Shown in pieces: positions 1 through 5,213 of a stretch of 5,861 nucleotides of DNA. The DNA comes from an uncultured Collinsella sp. Its GTDB lineage: Bacteria > Actinomycetota > Coriobacteriia > Coriobacteriales > Coriobacteriaceae. Within the stretch, counting starts at the first letter, position 1, and every line of letters starts with the position of its first letter. Location: contig CAKTUH010000025.1 in assembly GCA_934621885.1 (NCBI GenBank), positions 1 through 5,861 on the forward strand, given 5' to 3'. The notes under the pieces were generated by a model. That model did not search any database and was not told the origin of the DNA. It saw only the letters and a list, made by a program, of their open reading frames with translations. Both the position numbers and the translations under genes were made by a program.

Positions 1-257
1 GGCTCGAGAGCGTCACGCTCAGCGGTGGGCGCATTACCTTCCTGGGTGTCGACGTGCCCAAGAAGGTGGCCTTTGAGCTCAAGAATCGCTACGGCGCAGT
101 GAACTTCCCCAAGAGCCGCAAGCTGTCGGTTCCCTACAAGGCGGGCGCCGGTGCGGGCAGCGGCCTGGGCCGCGGTCTCGACGCCAACGACGGCACCGGC
201 CCGGTGGCAGCCGCGCTCATGCTGCTGCAACAGCTAGGCGCGAGTGATGATGACTAA
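1..257 (+). CDS. mfd: C-terminal end of a protein, probably transcription-repair coupling factor Mfd (partial)
   Basis: The reading frame is open from the left edge (first full codon at 3) to TAA at 255-257, giving about 84 residues of a C-terminus. A GTG at 54 is in frame, but the frame continues upstream without a stop, so this is the end of a longer gene. The segment around GVDVPKKVAFELKNRYGA followed by a 'VP' strand and an 'AG' turn aligns by eye, without gaps, to what I remember of the last domain of actinobacterial Mfd (pattern LP..A...LK..YP.A.Y.....T..VP.P.AG). A Gly-rich linker and a final amphipathic helix (PVAAALMLLQQLG) then precede an acidic DDD end. Mfd is the ATP-dependent translocase that removes stalled RNA polymerase and recruits UvrA. 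Its helicase and RNA polymerase-binding domains lie outside the window, so the call rests only on this remembered tail similarity. Confidence 0.5.
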   Translation, partial: LESVTLSGGRITFLGVDVPKKVAFELKNRYGAVNFPKSRKLSVPYKAGAGAGSGLGRGLDANDGTGPVAAALMLLQQLGASDDD

Positions 258-265
258 CAAGTAAG

Positions 266-296
266 TGGCGTGGTGGGACAAGGTTCCACCACGTCG
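266..296 (+). other. Hairpin between the Mfd-like gene and the phosphatase gene
   Basis: CGTGGTGGGAC (269-279) pairs with GTTCCACCACG (283-293) over 11 bp with one G-T wobble and a 3-base loop. Weaker pairs extend it to 266-296. It begins 8 bases after the upstream stop codon. The sequence after it (tcgctggttgattctcc) has no clean T-run, so it is not a classical intrinsic terminator on the + strand. It could slow polymerase or shape the 3' end of the upstream message. It also overlaps the GTG at 270, which argues against that codon as the start of the next gene. Confidence 0.5.
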
Positions 297-329
297 CTGG
301 TTGATTCTCCACCCGACCGAAAGGAAGCC

Positions 330-1193
330 ATGTTCGGGTACATCTATAAGAAAGATGCCTCTGCCATTGCGGCCATCCTGGCTCTCTGCCTGCTCATCGG
401 CACGTTTTTCGATTACCAAATCTCGAGTGCGCTGTTCAACTCGTCCAGCCTGTTCGGTCGCTTTGTCGAGGCCGCCGGCGAGCTGCCGTTTGAGCTGACG
501 GCGAGCATCGCGGGCGTTATGCTCGTGCGTGCGGCGCGCCCCGATTCCAGGAGGAGCAAATGGCTCGCCGTGCTCGGCATTCTCGTTAATGTTGGCCTGG
601 CCGGCTACGAGATCATTTCGTCCCTGCGGGTTGGCGGCAAGCTCGTTGCGGTCCAGCTGGTGTTGACGTTTGTGCTGGTTATCGCTGCCAATCTCATCGT
701 CTATCGCCTTACGCGCAAAACCTCGCCCGATGAGCTCACACGCTGGGCGCTGATGGTGCTCGCCGTTTGGGTTGCCCAGGCCATTATACTCAACGTGATC
801 GTCAAGCCGCTATGGTCGCGCCCGCGCATGCGCGTGATCGAGGTCACGCCGGGGCTCAATTTTCAGCCGTGGTGGGTGATCGGCAACCCCGACAAGTGGA
901 GCTATATTGCGGCCGGCGTAATCAAGGACGGCTTTAAGTCGTTCGCGAGTGGGCACACCGCGCATGCGGCGATCGGCCTGATGCTTGCCGGGCTTCCCGC
1001 GGCTGCCTTTACGGAAAAGCCGTTGCGCCGCCGCGTGGTCTTTTGGGCCGCGGCTGTGGTCGCAGCACTCGTCGCCTTTGGCCGCATCGTGATCGGTGCG
1101 CATTTTTTGACAGATGTGAGCTGCGGCTTTGCCCTGGTGCTGGCACTCGAGTGTCTTGCCGCGCACATTGCCTATCCGCACGGCGTACAATAG
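330..1193 (+). CDS. PAP2-family membrane phosphatase
   Basis: This 287-residue integral membrane protein belongs to the type 2 phosphatidic acid phosphatase superfamily, whose members remove phosphate from lipid phosphates such as phosphatidate, phosphatidylglycerol phosphate or undecaprenyl pyrophosphate. The three signature motifs are present in order: K159...R164-P165 (KPLWSRPR, a slightly compact form of motif 1), S207-G208-H209 (motif 2), and R252-x5-H258-x3-D262 (motif 3, exact spacing). H209 and H258 should be the catalytic pair. Hydrophobic stretches near residues 11-27, 55-67, 78-93, 106-125, 138-158, 211-226, 236-250 and 264-281 suggest six to eight membrane passes. ATG 330 is preferred because AAGGA lies just upstream at 321-325. 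The in-frame GTG at 270 would add 20 polar residues and lies in a hairpin. The substrate cannot be told from sequence, and lipid or undecaprenyl pyrophosphate recycling is only a family-level guess. It is 45 bases from the next gene on the same strand and may be cotranscribed with it. Confidence 0.9.
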   Translation: MFGYIYKKDASAIAAILALCLLIGTFFDYQISSALFNSSSLFGRFVEAAGELPFELTASIAGVMLVRAARPDSRRSKWLAVLGILVNVGLAGYEIISSLRVGGKLVAVQLVLTFVLVIAANLIVYRLTRKTSPDELTRWALMVLAVWVAQAIILNVIVKPLWSRPRMRVIEVTPGLNFQPWWVIGNPDKWSYIAAGVIKDGFKSFASGHTAHAAIGLMLAGLPAAAFTEKPLRRRVVFWAAAVVAALVAFGRIVIGAHFLTDVSCGFALVLALECLAAHIAYPHGVQ

Positions 1194-1238
1194 CTCCACC
1201 TGAATCATCTGGCCGAAACCCGGTAAGAGAGGATTGCC

Positions 1239-2264
1239 ATGCTCGCGTTCAACAACGACTATTCCCACGGTGCGCACCCGGCGGTGCTGCAGGCACTCGT
1301 CGACACCAACATGGAGCCGCAGCCCGGCTATGGTACCGACGCGCACACCGAGCATGCCAAGCAGCTCATCCGCGAGGCTTGCCAGGCACCGGATGCCGAT
1401 GTGTTCTTGCTGGTGGGCGGCACGCAGGCCAATGCCACGGTAATCGACATGCTGCTTGCGCCCTACGAGGGCGTCGTTGCCGCCGAGACCGGTCACGTTG
1501 CCTGCCACGAGGCGGGCGCTATCGAGTTTGGCGGCCACAAGGTGCTCACCATCCCCGGCTACGAGGGCAAGATGCATGCCGAGGACCTCGAGAACTATAT
1601 CCAGGTGTTCTACGAAAACGAGAGCTACGAGCACACGGTGTTCCCGGGTGCCGTGTACGTGAGCCTGTCGACCGAGTACGGCACGCTGTACTCCAAGGCC
1701 GAGCTCGCGGCGATTCACGCGGTGTGCCAGAAGCGCGAGATTCCGCTGTTTGTGGATGGCGCCCGCCTGGCCTACGCGCTGGCGGCCGATGCGTGCGACA
1801 TTACCCTGCCCGAGCTGGCGCAGCTGTGCGACGTCTTCTATATCGGCGGCACCAAGTGCGGCGCGCTTTGCGGTGAGGCTGTGGTGTTCTGCGGTATGCA
1901 TGCTCCGGCGCATCCCATTCCGCGCATTAAGCAGCACGGTGCGCTGCTGGCCAAGGGCCGCCTGACGGGCGTGCAGTTTGAGGCGCTCTTTACCGATGGG
2001 CTGTATTTTGAGATCGGTCGCCAGGCGATCGATACCGCGAAGGCGCTGCGCCGTGTGCTGCACGAGCGCGGCTATCAGTTCTTCTTGGAGACGCCCACGA
2101 ACCAGCAGTTTGTGATTCTGCCCAACGAGGACATGGCGCGCATTCGCGAGCATGCGGCAATCGAGTACTGGGAAAAGTACGACGAGACCCACACCGTGGT
2201 GCGCTTTTGCACCAGTTGGGCGACGACGCAGGAGGACATCGACGCGCTGGCGGCCGTCCTGTAG
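1239..2264 (+). CDS. Threonine aldolase / beta-eliminating lyase family PLP enzyme
   Basis: This 341-residue cytosolic fold-type I PLP enzyme matches the low-specificity L-threonine aldolase family, which cleaves L-threonine or L-allo-threonine to glycine and acetaldehyde. The N-terminus has the family opening (NNDYSHGAHPAVLQAL). GGTQAN (60-65) should hold the PLP phosphate, and H86 or H90 lies where the ring-stacking histidine is expected. D173 in FVDGARLAYA should contact the pyridine nitrogen, and K206 in YIGGTKCGAL should be the Schiff-base lysine. R322 in VVRFCTSWAT fits the carboxylate-binding arginine of the small domain. Length is normal. ATG 1239 follows AGAGAGGA (1226-1233) at 5 bases. 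A strong terminator begins 16 bases after the stop. The lysine context (TKCGALCGE) differs from the SKGL type of E. coli LtaA, so the exact substrate is uncertain, and related lyases of other amino acids are possible. Confidence 0.88.
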   Translation: MLAFNNDYSHGAHPAVLQALVDTNMEPQPGYGTDAHTEHAKQLIREACQAPDADVFLLVGGTQANATVIDMLLAPYEGVVAAETGHVACHEAGAIEFGGHKVLTIPGYEGKMHAEDLENYIQVFYENESYEHTVFPGAVYVSLSTEYGTLYSKAELAAIHAVCQKREIPLFVDGARLAYALAADACDITLPELAQLCDVFYIGGTKCGALCGEAVVFCGMHAPAHPIPRIKQHGALLAKGRLTGVQFEALFTDGLYFEIGRQAIDTAKALRRVLHERGYQFFLETPTNQQFVILPNEDMARIREHAAIEYWEKYDETHTVVRFCTSWATTQEDIDALAAVL

Positions 2265-2280
2265 GTTGATGTGATGATGG

Positions 2281-2324
2281 GGCCGCCCTGCGCCTGGGTT
2301 TGGCGTGGGGCGGCCTTTGCTTTT
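2281..2324 (+). terminator. Intrinsic terminator after the aldolase gene
   Basis: GGCCGCCC (2281-2288) pairs with GGGCGGCC (2308-2315). The stem continues inward through two G-T wobbles into CGCC (2291-2294) with GGCG (2302-2305), giving a 14-bp stem and a 7-base loop. The T-rich tract tttgctttt (2316-2324) follows directly. This is a textbook Rho-independent terminator for the + strand. It ends three bases before the ribosome binding site of the next gene. Confidence 0.9.
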
Positions 2325-2341
2325 GACGGAGGAGGGGCTGT

Positions 2342-2941
2342 ATGCCCGAGAAATCCGAGATGTCCGAGCCGACGATTCGTCTGGCGACGCCCGACGACGC
2401 GCCGGCGTTGCTGGCCATCTACGAGCCGTATGTGCGCGAGACGGCGATTACCTGCGAATACAAGGTGCCGAGCGTTGAGGAGTTTGCTGGGCGCATCGCC
2501 AAGACACTTGAGCGCTATCCGTACCTGGTGATGGAGCTCGATGGCCGCCCGGTGGGCTATGCCTATGTGAGCGCGCTCAATAGCCGCGAGGCCTACGACT
2601 GGTCGGTCGAGACGTCGATCTACCTGGCGCGTGATGTGCGCCATGGCGGTCTGGGCCGCAAACTGCACGACGCGCTCAAGCAATGCCTGGTCGCGATGGG
2701 CATTACCAACATGTGCGCGCTCATCGCCGTGCCGCACGATAAGGACGACGAGTACCTGACGCACAACAGCCAGGATTTCCATGCCCATATGGGATATCGC
2801 CTGGTGGGCGCCTTCGATCGCTGCGCGCAAAAGTTCGGCCGCTGGTACGACATGTGCTGGATGGAGCTGGTCCTAGCCGAGCGCGTTCCCAACCAGCCCA
2901 AACCAACCTGGTTCCCCAACCTCCCCAAACCTACCATTTAG
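2342..2941 (+). CDS. GNAT N-acetyltransferase, phosphinothricin acetyltransferase (PAT)-like
   Basis: This 199-residue cytosolic acetyl-CoA-dependent N-acetyltransferase closely follows the PAT/YncA branch of the GNAT fold. Seen in order: IRLATPDDAPALLAIYEPYV (12-31); ETAITCEYKVPS (33-44), typical of PAT; the beta-4 strand VGYAYVSAL (71-79); the acetyl-CoA pyrophosphate loop R100-H-G-G103-L-G105-R; and the C-terminal FHAHMGYRLVGAF (146-158) with FGRWYDMCWMEL (165-176). Relatives acetylate phosphinothricin, methionine sulfoximine or similar amino groups, and the native substrate here is unknown. ATG 2342 has the strong site GGAGGAGGGG (2328-2337). ATG 2360 has none. The conserved domain ends near residue 178. 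The last 19 residues are a Pro-rich tail made of two related 9-residue units, whose stop codon shares its G with the inverted repeat that follows. The gene converges on the GntR gene. Confidence 0.88.
   Translation: MPEKSEMSEPTIRLATPDDAPALLAIYEPYVRETAITCEYKVPSVEEFAGRIAKTLERYPYLVMELDGRPVGYAYVSALNSREAYDWSVETSIYLARDVRHGGLGRKLHDALKQCLVAMGITNMCALIAVPHDKDDEYLTHNSQDFHAHMGYRLVGAFDRCAQKFGRWYDMCWMELVLAERVPNQPKPTWFPNLPKPTI
2888..2941 (+). repeat. Two imperfect 27-bp tandem units encoding the acetyltransferase tail
   Basis: Positions 2888-2914 and 2915-2941 align at roughly 19 of 27 bases and share CCCAACC and CCCAAACC blocks in phase. In protein they read PNQPKPTWF and then PNLPKPTI-stop. The second unit ends exactly at the stop codon, whose last base is the first base of the left arm of the 33-bp inverted repeat. 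Confidence 0.7.
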
Positions 2942-3105
2942 GGACAGGTTTATTTTGGCAGGTTTTATCTGGGCAAACGTTAAAAGCCGCCGCGAAGGAT
3001 ACGAATACCTTCGCGGCGGCTTTTATGTTGGTGCGTCCGTTTGATTGGTTTGACCTGCGGGTTTAACAAAACCCCAGATAAAACCGACCAAAATAAACCT
3101 GTCCC
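2941..3105. repeat. 165-bp element bounded by 33-bp near-perfect inverted repeats
   Basis: The left arm is 2941-2973 (begins GGGACAGGTTTATTTTGG, ends TTTTATCTGGG). The right arm is 3073-3105 and its reverse complement matches the left arm at 31 of 33 positions. The only differences are two adjacent bases (CA against TC). One further A-T pair at 2940/3106 extends it. The interior of 99 bases holds a terminator hairpin (2981-3025) and about 47 bases (3026-3072) in which I recognise nothing. There is no open frame for a transposase and no obvious target-site duplication. The form suits a small non-autonomous palindromic element (MITE- or REPIN-like) or an enlarged bidirectional terminator between converging genes. 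A family assignment would need other copies. Confidence 0.85.
2981..3025. terminator. Bidirectional intrinsic terminator between converging genes
   Basis: TAAAAGCCGCCGCGAAGG (2981-2998) pairs perfectly with its reverse complement at 3008-3025 over 18 bp, with a 9-base loop. The GC-rich core is flanked by AAAA on the left and TTTT on the right, so a T-tract follows the stem on either strand. It can therefore end transcripts of both the acetyltransferase (+) and the GntR regulator (-). Confidence 0.9.
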
Positions 3106-3116
3106 TTTTTGGCAGG

Positions 3117-3839
3117 TTAGCCGATGGGCTCGGTGTATTTGGCTCGGTCGGTGCGTTGGATGCGCTTGGAGACGTGGAGCGGGCGACCATCGGTGTCGTA
3201 GACGTAGTCGGTGATCAGGATCAGCGCCTGCCCGCGCTCAACATTGAGCAGGAACGCCTCGTTTTGCGAGGCATAGCACACCTCAAAGGTCTTGTGGCCC
3301 TGCGCCGGGGCACGGTGAAACTCCTGGCGCAGCGTCGCGTAGAGCGACCCGTTGATGTCGCGGTCGATGAGCGCCCCAAAGCTCGGCGGTAGGTAGGTGG
3401 TCTCCAGGCACAGCGGCGCATCGTCCAGATAGCGCAGGCGGACGAGTTTGACGAGCTTGCTGCCCACGGCGGCGTCGAAGAACTTGGCAATGCTGCCGGT
3501 CGCCTTGGCAAAGCCCGAATCCACCGTGCGTGTGGTGGGCTTCATACCCTGGCCTTCGACCTGCTTGGTATAGCTCGAAAACACCAGGTTGTTCTCGTGG
3601 AGCGCGGGTGTGTCGGCCACAAAGGCGCCGCGCCCGCGCTCGGTGTGCACTAGGCCCTCATCCACCAGTACCTTAAGTGCATGGCGCACGGTGCTGCGCG
3701 ACAGCCCCGACTCATCCATGAGCTCCATCTCGGACGGCAGCTTGTCTCCGCGTGCGTAGATGCCGGCGGCGATGCGGTCGCGCAGCGTGCCAGCCAAGCG
3801 CTCGTATTGGGTCAAGTTCTTTTTCGACGAAATGCTCAT
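3117..3839 (-). CDS. GntR-family transcriptional regulator with UTRA domain (HutC/FrlR-like)
   Basis: This 240-residue DNA-binding regulator has an N-terminal GntR winged helix-turn-helix at about residues 11-75. The family signature is clear: DRIAAGIYARGDKLPSEMEL, then the recognition helix LSRSTVRHAL (46-55) and the wing EGLVHTERGRGAFV (61-74). A UTRA ligand-binding domain spans about 95-235, with the typical LVRLRYLDDAPLCLETTYLP (132-151) and the late strand VYDTDGRPLHVSK (213-225). UTRA domains bind small effectors, usually sugar phosphates or amino acid derivatives, and release the operator. ATG at 3839 is chosen because it places the wHTH at the normal distance from the N-terminus. The ribosome site is weak (AGG about 9 bases upstream). 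It is transcribed away from the deglycase gene. Regulation of that gene, and probably of itself, is inferred from the shared upstream region with repeated TTGTATGC motifs. Confidence 0.93.
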   Translation of the reverse strand: MSISSKKNLTQYERLAGTLRDRIAAGIYARGDKLPSEMELMDESGLSRSTVRHALKVLVDEGLVHTERGRGAFVADTPALHENNLVFSSYTKQVEGQGMKPTTRTVDSGFAKATGSIAKFFDAAVGSKLVKLVRLRYLDDAPLCLETTYLPPSFGALIDRDINGSLYATLRQEFHRAPAQGHKTFEVCYASQNEAFLLNVERGQALILITDYVYDTDGRPLHVSKRIQRTDRAKYTEPIG

Positions 3840-3856
3840 GCGATCAACCTGTATCT

Positions 3857-3867
3857 AACTTGTATGC
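3857..3867 (+). promoter_or_regulatory. Candidate regulator operator, copy 1 (AACTTGTATGC)
   Basis: This 11-base word is repeated exactly at 3996-4006. It lies 18 bases upstream of the GntR start codon and abuts the candidate -10 of that gene. Its position at one end of the divergent region makes it a likely binding site for the adjacent GntR/UTRA protein, but no binding evidence exists in the sequence itself. Confidence 0.5.
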
Positions 3868-3896
3868 TTATAGAACCAAGCATGTATCCAATACAA
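3867..3896 (-). promoter_or_regulatory. Candidate promoter of the GntR gene
   Basis: On the - strand, TTGTAT (3896-3891) and TATAAG (3872-3867) are separated by 18 bases, a plausible -35/-10 pair. The -10 hexamer lies about 27 bases upstream of the start codon. It touches the TTGTATGC copy at 3860-3867, which would suit autorepression. The call is by eye from consensus only. Confidence 0.4.
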
Positions 3897-3959
3897 CAAC
3901 AAAACCGCTGGTAACGGATTGCCGAGAATCACACCAGCAAAATTTCTAAGACAAATATA

Positions 3960-3967
3960 GCATACAA
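3960..3967 (-). promoter_or_regulatory. Candidate regulator operator, copy 2 (TTGTATGC, inverted)
   Basis: GCATACAA on the + strand is the reverse complement of the TTGTATGC core found in copies 1 and 3. It lies 32 bases from copy 3, in opposite orientation. It may form a weaker or auxiliary site. Confidence 0.42.
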
Positions 3968-3971
3968 CTAG

Positions 3972-4000
3972 TCGACATCGCAAAAACATGTCTGTAACTT
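3972..4000 (+). promoter_or_regulatory. Tentative promoter of the deglycase gene
   Basis: TCGACA (3972-3977) differs from the -35 consensus by one base. TAACTT (3995-4000) lies 17 bases further on but is a poor -10. No better pair was found in the 205-base region. If it is real, the repeated AACTTGTATGC word covers its -10. Confidence 0.25.
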
Positions 4001-4006
4001 GTATGC
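3996..4006 (+). promoter_or_regulatory. Candidate regulator operator, copy 3 (AACTTGTATGC)
   Basis: This is an exact 11-base copy of the word at 3857-3867. It lies 38 bases upstream of the deglycase start codon and overlaps the most plausible -10 region of that gene. A protein bound here would be well placed to block transcription. Confidence 0.5.
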
Positions 4007-4044
4007 CATCGACAGCATCAAACGAGAAGAAAGGCTGATGCACG

Positions 4045-5037
4045 ATGGCTACTCAGGAACAGGTTAAGGACGTCGTCTCCCAGGTTTTGGCTGACAAGGC
4101 AGACAAGGGCGGCATCAAGCGCGTCGTGTGGATCGGCGCCGGCGGATCCAACGGCGGCAACTATCCTGCCCAGTACTTTATGGAGCATGAGGCCACGCAG
4201 GTCGTGAGCTCCAGCTACACCAGCAACGAGTTCGTGCACGCCACCCCGGCCTACGTCAACGAGAACACCCTGGCCGTCGTCGTCTCCATGCGCGGCACCA
4301 AGGAGACCATCGTTGCCGCCCAGGTCGCCAAGGACCACGGCGCCAGCACCATCGCCATCTATGTTGACGAGTCCGGCCTCACCGAGGTCTGCGACTACAA
4401 GGTCCAGTACGACAGCCTGGCCGTCGACGAGTCCTGCATGGGCCGCACCAACTCCGCCGTCGTGACCATGATCGCCATGGAGCTCACGCAGCAGACCGAG
4501 GGCTATGCCGAGTACGAGACCGCCATGGCCGCCTTCGACCTGGTCGACCCCATCTATCGCAAGGCCGTTGAGTACACCCGTCCGCTGGCCGCCAAATGGG
4601 CCGAGCAGAACGCCGACAAGCCCTGCATCAACGTCATGGCTCAGGGCCCGCTCTTTGGTGCCGCCTATGTCTTTAGCATCTGCAACGTTCAGGAGATGCT
4701 GCAGATTGATTCCTGCACCATCAACACCTGCGACTTCTTCCACGGTCCCTTCGAGATCCTGGACAAGCGCACCTCGCTGTTCCAGCTCATCAGCGTCGGC
4801 CGCAGCCGCTGCAACGACGAGCGCGGCATCCGCTTTGTCAACCAGTACGGTGGCGAGCGTGTCTATCAGCTCGACGCCAAGGAGCTCGGCCTTAACGACA
4901 TCAAGGACAGCGTGAGCGAGTACTTCAACCACCTGATCTTCGCTCCGATCCTCAACAACGTCTACATGCGTGCGCTTTCCGCCGTCACCCACAAGGACTA
5001 CATGACGCGCCGCTACATGTGGAAGCTGGACTATTAA
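4045..5037 (+). CDS. SIS-domain sugar-phosphate deglycase, FrlB/FraB family
   Basis: This 330-residue cytosolic double-SIS protein matches the fructoselysine-6-phosphate deglycase family. Those enzymes split a phosphorylated Amadori compound and water into glucose 6-phosphate and the free amine or amino acid. SIS domain 1 shows VVWIGAGGSNGG (27-38) and the sugar-phosphate loop VVSMRGTKET (79-88). SIS domain 2 shows AQGPLFGAAY (199-208) and DFFHGPFEI (230-238). E217 and H233 align with the catalytic Glu and His known from Salmonella FraB (E214 and H230, as I recall) and keep the same 16-residue spacing. The C-terminus (ERGIRFV, then HKDYMTRRYMWKLDY) follows FrlB closely. Start ATG 4045 has AAAGG at 4030-4034. 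The gene is divergent from a GntR/UTRA regulator. No FrlD-like kinase or transporter is in the window, so the substrate could be fructoselysine-, glucoselysine- or fructose-asparagine-type. A general sugar isomerase role is less likely. Confidence 0.85.
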   Translation: MATQEQVKDVVSQVLADKADKGGIKRVVWIGAGGSNGGNYPAQYFMEHEATQVVSSSYTSNEFVHATPAYVNENTLAVVVSMRGTKETIVAAQVAKDHGASTIAIYVDESGLTEVCDYKVQYDSLAVDESCMGRTNSAVVTMIAMELTQQTEGYAEYETAMAAFDLVDPIYRKAVEYTRPLAAKWAEQNADKPCINVMAQGPLFGAAYVFSICNVQEMLQIDSCTINTCDFFHGPFEILDKRTSLFQLISVGRSRCNDERGIRFVNQYGGERVYQLDAKELGLNDIKDSVSEYFNHLIFAPILNNVYMRALSAVTHKDYMTRRYMWKLDY

Positions 5038-5038
5038 T

Positions 5039-5062
5039 TACGCGGTTTTACCAAACCGCGTA
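5039..5062 (+). terminator. Perfect 10-bp hairpin right after the deglycase gene
   Basis: TACGCGGTTT (5039-5048) and AAACCGCGTA (5053-5062) form a perfect stem with a 4-base loop, starting two bases after the stop codon. The following bases (gtggctcg) lack a T-run, so it is an atypical terminator or a 3'-end stabilising hairpin. Confidence 0.5.
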
Positions 5063-5112
5063 GTGGCTCGACGCTGCAAACCCGCCAGGGCGGCAATCTG
5101 CCTTTCAGCTTC

Positions 5113-5141
5113 GGCGGCATGACCAGAAGGTCAATGCCGCC
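5113..5141. other. GC-rich 12-bp hairpin in the intergenic region
   Basis: GGCGGCATGACC (5113-5124) pairs with GGTCAATGCCGCC (5129-5141), with one bulged A and a 4-base loop. No T-tract follows on either strand. It may be a second transcript-end structure or part of a repeat. Confidence 0.55.
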
Positions 5142-5213
5142 TCACTTCAAGGCACCTTGCTCGCTCTGACGGGTTTTCGCTGACATTGCCAAAACATCGG
5201 CGTCGCCGTGGTT

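Noticed and set aside
270..329. GTG 270 as the start of the PAP2 phosphatase
   Set aside because: It sits in a hairpin without a ribosome site and adds 20 polar residues before the membrane protein's natural start. ATG 330 has AAGGA just upstream.
1043..1876. 277-codon + strand frame overlapping the phosphatase end and the aldolase
   Set aside because: It spans the end of one clear gene and the start of another in a different frame. Its translation is Arg/Cys-rich with no family features.
810..2192. Long 460-codon open frame on the - strand opposite the phosphatase and aldolase genes
   Set aside because: It lies opposite two well-supported genes with family motifs and catalytic residues. 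Its translation is rich in Arg/His/Leu with no recognisable domain. High-GC third positions commonly leave such antisense frames open.
2941..3105. Insertion sequence with its own transposase
   Set aside because: The element is only 165 bp, the 99-base interior has no coding frame, and no target-site duplication is seen at its edges. At most it is non-autonomous.
3840..4044. Riboswitch or tRNA in the AT-rich divergent region
   Set aside because: No cloverleaf, no conserved riboswitch core and no terminator/antiterminator pair ahead of the deglycase gene. The repeated words fit protein-binding sites better.
4038..4067. Nine-codon upstream frame (MHDGYSGTG) overlapping the deglycase start
   Set aside because: It is out of frame, very short and low in information. 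AAAGG is only 3 bases from its ATG but 10 from the real one, so a leader-peptide role is not supported beyond coincidence.
4018..4992. Long 324-codon open frame on the - strand opposite the deglycase gene
   Set aside because: Its composition (runs of Gly, Asp, Val, Leu) is the mirror of the strongly biased codon use of the real gene. There is no matching domain and no sensible ribosome site.
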